From NCBI GenBank assembly GCA_023846275.1, contig JAIUJO010000289.1, positions 124,001 to 188,000 on the forward strand: a stretch of 64,000 nt of DNA. The letters run 5' to 3'. The translations under genes and the position numbers were made by a program. Under the pieces are notes generated by a model. The model was not told where the DNA came from and did no database searches. It saw only the letters and a program-made list of their open reading frames with translations. This document shows, one piece after another, positions 49,060 to 61,100 of the stretch (its first letter is position 1; the number at the start of each line of letters is the position of its first letter). The stretch comes from Vanilla planifolia (Eukaryota > Streptophyta > Magnoliopsida > Asparagales > Orchidaceae).

Positions 49060-52000
49060 CAAGTGTGTTTGTGTGAGCCTGTGTGTGTTCATGTGTGAGA
49101 GCATGTGTGGGTGGGTGTGATTATGTGTGTGCATGTGTGTGTGTGTGTTTGTGTATGAGCATGTGTATGTGTGCTCTTGTGTTTTTACATGTGCATGTTT
49201 GTGCATGTGCTTGTGCTTCTGCGAGTATGTGAATGTGAGAATGCATGCATTTATGTGTGACTACAAATTTGTTCTTGTGCATTAGTATTTGCTCATGCAC
49301 GTGTGTGCTAATATGTGTGCATGCTTTCATGAGTTTAGTTTCATGTCATTGTGTGCTTGGCCATATGTTTCTCTATGTTTGCATGAGTGTGTAGAAGGGT
49401 TTGGGTGCATATCCATGCACATGTGCATTGTCATACATGTGTAATTGTGTGTGCATGAGTGTGTTTGTGTGTGTTCTTGCATACATCCATGAATGTGTGC
49501 ATGTGTTTTTGCATACATGTGTGCATGCGTGTGTGTGCGTGTAAGCATTTCTATGTATGTGCATGCACGTATGTTCACATTCATGTGTGCTTGTGTGCAC
49601 TTTTGTGCACGTGTGTGTGCATGTGCATACATGCATGTTTATGTGTGTGTTCACATGCACGTGAGTTCTTGTGTGTATGCATGTGTTGGAGTGTGTGGAT
49701 GTGTGTGTTCATGTAAGTGAGTGTGTTTATGTGTCTACATGTGTGCTTGCATTTCTCTGTGTGTGTGCATATATGTGTGTGCAAGTGCATATCTATGTGT
49801 GTGTGTGCACCTATGCGTGAACGTGTGCATTTTTTGTATGCGTGTGCATGTTTGTACATATTTATGTATGTGTGTGTACTGTCTATGTGTTAGTGTACAT
49901 TTATGTGCACATGTGTACAGGTTTGCATATGTGTTTATGCATGTGTAATTGTGTATGCATGTTTGTGTTCATGTATGGGTGCATGTGTGTGCATGTTCAT
50001 CTATGTTGGTTTGTGTCTATGTGCAAGTGTGTAAGTTTGTACATGCATTTGTGCATGTGTAATTGTGTATGAATGTGTGTGTGCATGTGTGTGTGTGTTC
50101 ATGTGTGTGTGCATGTGTAATTATTTATGTTGGAGTGTGTATTATGCATGTGTATGCATACATGTGTGTGTTTATGTGCATGTGCGTGTACCTCTGTGTG
50201 GAAGTGCTTGGCTATGTGTGTGCGTGTGTGTGCATGTGTGTGTATGTTTGTTCATGTGTGTGTATGTCAGTTTATGTATGTGTATGTGTGCGTGCATGCT
50301 TGCATGTGCTTATGAGTGTGGGTGCATGCACATGTGTGTGTGTTTGTGAGCATGTGTGTGCATGCTTACGCATGTGTTTGTGTGTGTGTTAATTTGTGTA
50401 CATGCATGTGCATATTTATTTGTGTGTGCAAGTTTATGTGTGCTTATGTGTACATGTCTATGTGTGCGTTTATATGTGAATGTGTGTGAATGCATGTATG
50501 CATATAGGAATACATGGGTGCATGTGCATGTGTGTGTATATGTGTGTTCCTATATGTGAGTATGTATATGAGCTCATGTGTGTGCTTGTGACTGTGTGTC
50601 TATGTGTATATGCATTTCCTTATGTGTACGTGTGCATGTGTTTGCATGGACATGAGAATGTGTTTGCATGCACATGTCCATTTATGGGTGCATGTGTTCT
50701 AGTGCATGCATGTTTGTTTATGTGTGTTTGTGTGTGCATGTTGTGTGCATGTGTTGATGCATTCGTGTGTGTGTGCCATGCGAGTGTGCAAGAATGCAAG
50801 TGCATGTACATTTGTGTGTAGGTGGGTTTGCATGCGCACACAAGTGTCTATGTGTGTTCATGCATATGTGTGTATGTTTGCATGCATATTTGTGTGCACG
50901 TGTTTGTTTTTGTATGTGTGTATATGCATTCATGTGAGTATATGCATGTGTTCTATGCATACACATATATCCATGAGTTTATGTGTGAGTGTATGTGTGT
51001 ATATGCGTATGTGTTAGATTTTATGTGTTCATGTAGATGTGAGTTTGTAAGTGGGTGTGTTTACATGTGTAAGTGCATTTGCATATTGTTTGTCTTTACG
51101 TGTGTGTTACTTGTGTGTTTTGTGTGCATGTATGTATATTTACATCTATGTGTCTATGTGGTTATGTGTGTGTGCATGTTCATGTGTGAGTGTTCATTTA
51201 TTTGCATTTGCATGAGATAATGTATGTTTGTTCATGTTCATGTGTGTGCATGTGTGAGTATGTTTTGTGTGTGTATGTACATTTGTGCATGGGCATGCAT
51301 GCATGTGAGTGTATGTGTGTTTGTACATTTCCACGTGTGTGTGTGTGTATGTTTGTTTATGGTTGTGCATGTGCTTGTGTGTGTGCATGCTTGGGAGCAT
51401 GCATGTGTGTCTATTGGCATTCATATGTGTGTGTGTGCATGCATGAGTGTGTGGCTATGTGTTAGGGCGCTTCCGTGCTTATGGTTGTGTATCTACGTGT
51501 CTAAATGTGTGTGAGCAAGTGTGCGAGGTGTGCCAGAGAAAAAGTATGTGTGTGCATGTGTGTGCACATGTGTATTATTTTATGCGAGTGCATGGGTGTG
51601 CATGTTTGCATGTGCTTTGCATGTGTGCATGTGCTTGTGTGTACGCATGGGCATGTGAGTGTGTATGAATATGTGTATGAATGTGTGTGTGTATGCTTGT
51701 GTGTGCGTTTGAATGTGTGTGCTTATGTGTGGGCATGTGTATTCCTGTGTTCATGTTTGTTTTTGTGCATGTGTTTGCATATATGTGTGTGTGTGTATTG
51801 CTGTGCATGTGCATGTTTATGTGCGTAGGTGTTCGTTTGTAATAATATGCATGTGTGCATCATTTTTGTGAGTGCATATGTGTGTGTGCATATATGCATA
51901 TGTGTGTGTGCATGTCTTTGTATGCATGTGTACTTGTGTGTGTGTGTGAGTGCATGCGATCACATGTGTCTCTTTGTTAGTGTATTTTATTGTGTGCGTG

Positions 52001-55000
52001 AGAATGTATGTGGTTCTGTGTTAGTATTTATGTCAGTGAATGTCTGTGTTCATGAGTGAAGGCATTTATGTGTGTGTGCATATGTGTATGTGGAAACATG
52101 TGTGTGTGTGTGGGTGCATGTATGTGTTTGTGTTCATGTATGTGCATGTTTATATGTGTGGTTATGCATGTCAATCTACAAGTGTGTGTGTGTGTGTGTG
52201 CATGTTCTTGCATGAGTCCTTGTATTTGTGCATGTGTGTATGCCTATATGTTTGTGTTTGTGTGTCCATGTGTGCTTATGTGTGTGTCTCTACGTGTATG
52301 CATGTGTGTATTTGTGTATGAAAATGTACGTGAGTGTGTGTATCTGTACTTGTGTCTCTAGGAGTGCACATGCACGGGTACAAGTGTGTACATGTATGTG
52401 TACATATGGGTATGCATATGTGTGTGAATGAGCATGTATGGGGTGTGCAAGTACAAGTGTTTGCATTCGTGCATTTATGTCTATGTGTACGAGTGTGTGC
52501 ACGTGTTTGTTTGCAAGTGAGTCTGTCTATGTTTGTGTGTATGTGTGCTTGCATGAGTGTGGGCATGTGTGTGTGCTTGTGCATGTGCATTTGTTTGTAT
52601 GCATGTGCATATATGTGTGTGTGTGTGTCTGCATTTGTGCATGTGTGAATGTATGTGTGTGAGTGTATGTTTTTGTTTGTATGTGCACATGTTTTTGTTT
52701 TTATGTGCATGTTTGAGTGTGGATGTGTGTATGTGTCTATGCATCCATGTGCTTGTATGCAAGTGAAGTTGTGTGTGCATGTGAGCAAGCATGTTTTTGT
52801 GCATTGGTATGTGTCTATGTCTATGTGTATTTGTGTACATGATGTGTGTTAGTTTGTGTGAGTTTATGTATGCACATGTGTATGTATGTGTGTGCATTAG
52901 TATGTATGTGTGGGTGTGTGTGCAAGTCTATGTGCAATTGTGTGTGTGTGTGTGTATGCTAATGTTTGTGTGCATGCAATCATGCATGTGGATATGTTTA
53001 TGAGTCATTATGCAAGTTTTTGTGTGTGCATGCATGCATGCAAGTGGATGTGTGTGCGAGTCTTTGTGCATATGTGTGGTTGTGTGTGTTTATAAGTATG
53101 CGTGTGTGCATATGTTTGTGTTTTTACGTGTGCATGTGCATATATGTGTTTGTGTATGTGCATGTGTGTATGTGTTTGTGTGGGTGTCAGTATGTTTGTG
53201 TGTGTGTTTGCATATGTGTGTACTTGTTCATTTGTATGTGTGCATGTGTGATTGTATTAGCACGTGTGTATGTGTTTAATCGTCCATCTTAGTATCTGTG
53301 CATGGTGTGTTCGTGCACATATTTATATTTGTGCGTTCATGCATGTTTGTGCAATAGTGCTTGTCTTTTTATACAATTGTGCATGTGTGCATGTGTAAGC
53401 CTATGGGTGTGTTCATGAATGTGTGAGTGCATTTATGTGGGTGCAGTGTGTGCAAGTATGGATGTGTGCATGCATGCTTGTGCTTGTTTGTGCATGTGAG
53501 TGCACTTTGGTGTGCAAGTCTATGAGCTTGTATTAATGTATGCTTCTATGTATGTGTGTGGTTATGCATGTGCTAGTGTGTAGTCATGTGCACATGTGTT
53601 TATATGTGTGCATGCATGTGCCTATGCGAGTGTGAGTGAGTGTGCATGTTTGTGCATGTGCATGTGTATGTGGGTATGACTATGTTTGTGTTTGTGAGTG
53701 CATGTGTGTGTGTGTGTGGGTGTGTGTGCATATGTTTATATGCGTGCATGTGTGTACTTATGTGAGTAAGTGTTAGTGTATGTCTATGTGCATATGCATG
53801 TGTGCATAAGTATGCGTGTGTGTATGTGCATGTGAGTACATGTGCATTTGTGACTATACATTCATTGGTATGCGTATGCATGTGCATGGATGTGCATGCA
53901 TGTGTGTGTGTGTGAGTATACATATGCATGCATATTTTTGTGCATTTGCCTTTGGGCATGTGTACCTGCATATGCATACACATGTGTCTTTGTGTGTGTG
54001 TGTGAGAGTGTGTGTGTGTGTACATTTGTGTGCTTGCATGCATTCATGTGTGTGTATGTTTGTGTGTGCATGTGCGTGCGTATTTATGTGTGTGGTCATG
54101 TGTGTGTCGATGTGTGTGTATTTGTGCATGTATTCGTGTGAGCATGTTTGTGTGAGTACATATGAGTGTGTGTGCATGCCTGTGTATGCATGAGTGTTCA
54201 TTTGTGCATTTGCATTTGTTTGTGTGTTTATGTGTATGTGTGTACATGTGTACTTGTGCATATATGTGTATGCATGCATGCTTTTATGTTCATATCAGTG
54301 TGCATATGTCTACATGTGGGCATGCATGTGTGTATGCATTCATGTTTATGTTTGTGTGCACATATGTGTGCTTGCTTGTGTATGCATCTGGCGCTTGTGT
54401 GTTTTTTGTGCATGTATGTGTGGACTTGTGCATTCAAGTGGATGTCTACTTGCATATGTGCGAGGGTACATTTGTGTTGTGTGGATCTACATATGCATGT
54501 GCATATTAGTGTCTATGCTTATTTGTGTTTCATGTGTGTGTGTATGCCTATGTTTGTGTGTGCTTGAATGCTTATGTTTGTTTGCTTGTATGCATATAAT
54601 TGTGTGCATGTCCATGCATTTGTTCATGTCTATGCATGTGTTTGTGTGTGCATGAGCGTGTGAGTGTGTATGTGTATGCATGGTCATGTGTGTGAGTATA
54701 TGTGTGTGTTTGCATATGTAGATGTGTGATTGTGATTATATGTGTGCATGTGGGTGTGTGAGTGCATTCCTATGTGTGTGTGTTTTTATGTGTGCATGTG
54801 TGTGTGGCATATGTACATGTACATGCATATGTGAGAGTGCATGCAGGTGTGTGTCTATGTATGTGTTATCATACAAATTCATATGTACGTGTTCTCGTTA
54901 GCGTGTGGGTGTGTGTGTATGTGGGTATTCATGTGTGTGTTCTTGTGTTCATATGTGTTTGTTCATGGGTGTACTTCTTCGCATATGAGTGTTTGTCCAT

Positions 55001-57815
55001 GGGGGTTCACATGCACGTGTTTAGTGTGTGTGTGTGGATGTGCATGTGTGGTTGTGTGTGTCTGTGAATCTATGTGCACGTGCATGAACGTGTGTGCATG
55101 TGTGTTGTGTGTGGGCCTATGTGTGAGTGTGTGTGTGCATGTGTGGATGTGTGTGCATTTTGTGAATGTGTATGTGTCTGTGTGAGCTTGTGTGTTTGTC
55201 TATTCATATTGGCATGTGTGTGTGTGGATTTACATGTGTGTGATTGCATGTGTGAGTGCATGCATGCATGTGTATGTGTGTGTGCATCTTTATATGTGCT
55301 TATGTGTGTCTGTGTGTCTATAAGTATGTATGTTTTTGCCTATATGAATGTCTGTCTAGGCTTAAGCATACATGTGCATGCATTTGTGAGTTCATATGTC
55401 TATTTGTGTGTGTGCCTATGATTGCATATGTGTGTGTGTGTGCTTATGTACATGTGTGTGCACTTGTGCATATGCATGTCTATGTGTATGCTTTTGCATA
55501 TGTATATAAGTTTGCACATATGTGTGTGTGCTTAAGTATTTTTGTATGTGTATGTATGCATTTATGTTTGAGCATTTGTGTGGATATATGCTTGTACATG
55601 TGTGTTGTGTGTGAATGCATGTGTATGTGTCCTTGTTAATTTGCATGTGCATGTGCATGTGACTGTGAGTGTATATGTGTGTGTTTGTGAGAATCTTTAT
55701 GCACGGGTGTGTACGTGAGTGAAAGTGTGCATGTGCATGTGTTTGCAAGTGTAAGCTTGCTTGAGCATTGGCATGCATATGTGTGTAACAGGTGGATGGG
55801 TGTTTGTGTGCATGTGTTGATGTGAGTGTGTACATGTGTCTATGCATGTATGCTTGTATGTGTGGGTGTACATGTGTGTGCTTGTGTGCATAGGCTCATA
55901 TGCGTGTTGGTGTGTGTGAGTACGTGTGTGTGGGTATGTATTTGTGCGTGATTAGGTGTGATCATTTGAGTGGGAGTATTTGTGTGCACATGTGAGCATG
56001 TTTGTGTATGCACTTATGCATGTGAGTGCATGTGTGTGCATGCTATGTATGTGTGTTCCTACATGTGCATATGTGTGGGCATGGGTTTAGGTGTGTGTCT
56101 GTGCTTGTGTTCATGTGTGCTTGTTTGTGCGTATGTGCTTATGCATGTGTATATTTACTTTCTTAAGTGTGCGTTTGTACGTGTGCGTTGTTTTCCAATG
56201 TATGTGTCTATGTGTGTGTGTGTGTGTCTTTGTGTCTACATTCCTATGAATGTTTGTGTGTTTGGGCTTGTGTGCATGCATGTGCAAATGCATGCATATA
56301 TGTGTGCATGCTTGTGTGTAGAGGCTGTGTGTGTATGCATGTGTGCCAACATAAGTGTGTGTCTTTGTATGCACATGTGTTTGTGTGTAGGTGCACATGT
56401 GTCCATGTGTGTGTTGGCATGTGATGAAGTTTATGCATGTGCAGGTGTGTGAGCATGTGTGCTTGTGTGTACATATGTGCTTGTTAGTACTTATGTGTGT
56501 GTGTGTGTTTGTGCATTTGCATGTGTGGCTATGTGCTTATGTGATTGTACGTATGTGTTTTTATGTGCAGTTACATTTGTTCTTACATGTCTATGTGTGT
56601 GTGTGTGTGCATGCATGTATGTAGGTTCATGTGCGTGTGTGCACGTGCATGCATATTTGTGTATGCATGTATGAGTGTGTGTGGAGAGGTGTTTCTTAGA
56701 GCTAATGTGTGTGTGTACACATGTGGAAGCACACACTTGTGTGTGTTCCTGTGCGTGTTCATGTGTGTACATGTGTGTATGCATGTTTGAGTGTGTGTGT
56801 GTGTGTATATGTGAATGTGCATGTGTGTGCGTGCATGTGTGAGTGTGCATTTGTGTGTGTGCATGATAGTGTGTTTGTGTGCAATTGCATGTGTGTGCAT
56901 GTGCATATACTTGTGCACATGTGTGTGTGTACATGTGTTAGCATGCATGCGCATGTGTCAGTATCTTGGTGTGCATGCATACATATGTGAATGTGTGTGT
57001 GTTCATGTGGGCATGTGGAGGGTTGCCTATCTACATTTGTGTATGTGTCTGTGTGTGTTTGTGTGCATGCATCTCTATGTGTGTAAATATCTATTTATGC
57101 ATGTGTGTGTGTGCAAGTGTAGTTGTGGGTATGTGTTCATATGTGTGTGTATGTGTGTGCATTGGCATGTCTATACTTGTGTGTGTAAGGATGTGTGTGC
57201 TTGTATTGGTGTGTGCTTGTGTGTGCATGTGCTTGTGTGGGTGTGTGTGCTAGTTTGTGTGTTTTTGTATGTGTGATTTTGCGTGTGCATATATTTTGTA
57301 TGCATGTGTGAATATGTATGTGCATATGTGTCTGTATATAAACTTATTTGTGTGAATTTTTGTGAGCATGTTCATATGTGTGTGCCTATGAGTGTCTATG
57401 TATGTGAGTGTATGTGTGTAGGTGTGCATGCATTTGTGTGTGTGAGCTCATGTTGTGGGTGTATGTGTTTGTGCATGTGTGTGAGCGAGCAATGTTTTGT
57501 GTTTGTGTATATGAGTTCATAGGTGTGTGTGTGTGTGTGTGTATTAATGCATGTGTGTTCTAATGTGTTTGTATGGCTATGCTCATGTATGTGTGTATGT
57601 GTCTGTATGTGTGTGTTCGCATATGTGTGAATTTATGTCTTTGTTTATGTGCATGTGTTTGTTTATGTGTGCTTGTGCATGTGGGCATGTAAGGGCGGTG
57701 TGTGTGTGTGTGTACATATATATGGGTTTGCACGTGTTATATATATGCATACATTTGTGTGTTTTGGCATGTGCATGTGTCTGTGTGTTCATGTGTGTGT
57801 GTGTGTGTATACATG

Positions 57816-57851
57816 TATGTGTGTACATGCACACACATGTGCATGTGTTCG
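57816..57851. repeat. Palindromic ACATG/CATGT cluster
   Basis: GTGTACATGCACACACATGT followed by GCATGTG is a second local switch to CA words on the + strand, again forming an imperfect inverted repeat with the TG-rich flanks. Confidence 0.5.
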
Positions 57852-58129
57852 TTCATGCATGCATGTGTATGTCTTCATATGTGTATGTTTGTGTGTGCAT
57901 ACAATGGTGTTTGAGCATTTGTGAATATTTGTATGTATGTGTTTGTGTGTATACATGTGCCTGTGTGTGCATGTGCATGTGCACATGTGTGTGTGAGTGT
58001 TTATGTATGCATGTTAGTGTGCATGCATATGTATGTGTTTGTGATGCAAGTGTGTGTGCATATTTATGTTTTTGTGTGTGTGTGTGTGTGTTTTTTTGTG
58101 CATGTCTATGCTAGTTTGCAAGTGTATGG

Positions 58130-58153
<24 letters not shown>
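58130..58153 (+). repeat. Longest pure (GT)12 run of the TG domain
   Basis: About 24 bases of uninterrupted alternating G and T, followed by ATATG and more TG. That the longest pure run in 17 kb is this short shows how interrupted the domain is. Confidence 0.85.
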
Positions 58154-58163
<10 letters not shown>

Positions 58164-61100
58164 GTGCATGTGTGTGTGCCAATGTTTGTGTGTGAATGTG
58201 TTTGTGTGTATGTGTTAATGAGAGTTTGTAAGTGTGTGTGCATGCACTTGTGCATGTGCATGTATGTTTGTGTGAGTGCTCATGTGCATGTGTTAATGTG
58301 TAAGTGTGTGTTTGTGCATGTTTAAATGTGTCTCTACATGCATGTGTTAGTGTATCGACATGTGTCTATACTTGTGTGTTTGTGTGGGTGAGTGCATGCG
58401 TCAGCTTATGATCATGTATGTACAATTGTGTGTGTATGTTTGTGTGTTCGTTCCTGTGTGTCAGCATGTATGGGTGTACGTATGGCAGTTTGTGCATCTG
58501 TGTGAACCAATGAGTGTGTATAAGTTAGTGTGGGTGTGTGGGAGTGTGCATGTGTGTATATGCATGTGTGTAAGTGTACATGTGTGAATGTTTCTTTGTG
58601 TGTGTGCATATGTGCATTGTGCATGTGTGTTTACTTGTGTGTTTAGTTGTTCATGTGTTTGCATGCTTCTATCTATAGGCATTTATGTGCATTCATATGT
58701 GTGTGCTTGTTTGTATGTGTGTGGGTGTGCATTCGTATGTGATTTTGTGTGTGTGTGTATTATTGTTGGGTGCATGCGTCTATTCATGTGTGTGTGTGCA
58801 TGGGCACATGTATGTACCTTTGCATACATCTATGTTTGCATATGTATATGTGTGCACATTGGTGTACATATGTTTGTGTGTGTCTGTGTATGTGTACATG
58901 TGCTTATGCATGTGAATGTGTGTATGTGCATGCATGTGTATGCATGTGTGTAAGAGTGATGTCTATGTGTTCTCGTAGATGTGTGTGCATTTGAGTGTGC
59001 ATATTTTTGTGTGTGCATGTGCATATATGTGCACATGCTTATGTTCATATGTATGTGTATGCATGTGTGTGTGTGTGCATTCTTGTGTGCTTTTGTGTGT
59101 GTACATGCACTTGCATGTTTGTATGCATGTGTTGGAGATGTGCATGTGTGTGTGCATGTGCGTATGTCCATTGATGCTTGTGTGTATGTGCACATGTGCA
59201 TACTTCTGTGCAAATGGGTGCAAGTGTTTATGTGAATTCTTTAAACGTGCATGCATGTATGCATAGGTGTTTGTATATGTGTGTACATGCTAGAGATTAT
59301 TTTTGTGCATTTGTATATGAAAGCATGTGCTAGCACATGTGCATGCACTTGTGTGTAAGTCTGACTGTGTGCATATATGTGTGTATGTACATGTGTGCAT
59401 GCTTTTGCATATTTATGTGTATGCATATGTGTAAGTGTGTGTGTGTGTATATGCTTGTGTGCATGAGTGTACATGTATGTGTGTGTATGTGAGATGATAT
59501 CTATGTGCATGTGTGTGTTAGCTTATCTGTGTGCTTGTGTGTGTATCTGTGTAACTACATGTGTTTGTGTATGCGTGTTCATCCGAATGCATGGTCTTGT
59601 TTCTGCATGGATGTGCACGTGTGTGTATTGTCTGCATGCATGTCTGTTTGACTATGCTTGTATCTGTGTCTATGTGTGTGCATATGTGTATGTGTATGTG
59701 TGTTGGTGTGTGTGCTTGTGTGGACATTTGTGTGCACATGTGTATATGTGTATGTGAGTGTGTTCTTGTGTGTGTCTTTGCATGTGCTATGCATGTGCTT
59801 TTGTGTATGTGTGTGTGTCTCAATGGGAGTGTATGGTGTGTTTACATGTATATATGCATTTTGTGTGCTCACATGTTTGTGTATGCAAGTGCATGTATGC
59901 ATATCATCTTATGTGTACATGTGTGAGCTTGTTAACCTATACATGTGAGTGGTTGAGCATATGTTTGTGCCTATGTGTGTGCATGTGGCATGAGTGTGTG
60001 TTGTGTGTGTGGGTGGTGCATGTGTATGAGTGTAAGTGTGCATGTGCAAGTGTGTTTGTGTATTTCTATGTGTGTGTGTGCTTTTGTGTCTATATGTGTA
60101 TGCATTTGTGTGTACATATGTGTGGGTGTGTTTGTACATCATTTCATGTATTTGGGTGAGCATGTTTGTGTGTGTATGGGTGGGTGCTTATGTGTATTCC
60201 TACATGCATGTGTGTCCATTTCAGCATATGTGAGTTAGTGTGTATGTATGGCTATGTGACTTAGTGCATATGCCTGTGTTGTGTTGTGCGTGAGTTTTGC
60301 TTGCAAGTGTGTATGCTTCAGTGTGCTTGCATGTTTACATGTGACTATGCATTTGCATGTGTGTGCGTGTGCATATGTGCATTTGCTCTTGTGCGTGTCT
60401 ATGTGTGTGCGTGTTCTTTTGCATGTGTGCATGTGTTCATGTGTGCATGCATGTATTTGTGGGTGCATGTTTATACATACATGGTTGCATGCATATGCGA
60501 ATGTGTGTGCATGTGAATGCGCACATGTGTCATTGTACGTGTGCATCCATGTGTTTGTGTGTGTGTGTGTTTTTGCATGTGTGTTCTATTCTAATCTATA
60601 TGAGTGTGTTTGTGTGTGTGGGCATGTCTATACACATGGGTATACATGTGTGTGTGTGTGCCTGCATCTTTAAATGCATATGTATGTAAGTGCAGTTGTG
60701 CATGTGAATGTGTGTGCATATTTTCATTTTTACGTGTGTCTTCATTCTCATGTGTGTGTGTTTTTGCAAGTCCAACTTAGTGTGTGTTCTTTTGTGTGCA
60801 TATGCATGTATTTGTTTGCTTATGTGTGTATGTGTTTTTTTATGTTTGTGAATGTGTGTGAGCAAGTACACATGATGGTGCATTTGAGTGTGTGTGTCTG
60901 TGTGCACATGTATGTGGGTATAGGTGTGTTACTGATTGTGTATGTGCATGTGTGTTTTTTGTGCATATGAGCATTCTTATACATGTGTGTGACTTGTTAT
61001 GCATGAGTGTGCATGTGTGTGCATGTACATGCTGGTGTGCATACATCTGCTTGTGTGCATGCCTGTGTTTGTGTTCCTATGCCTTATGAGCGCTTACTTG

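Noticed and set aside
49380-49410. AGGGTTT-like string considered as a plant telomere repeat
   Set aside because: Only one imperfect copy (AGAAGGGTTTGGG) occurs, with no tandem TTTAGGG repeats.
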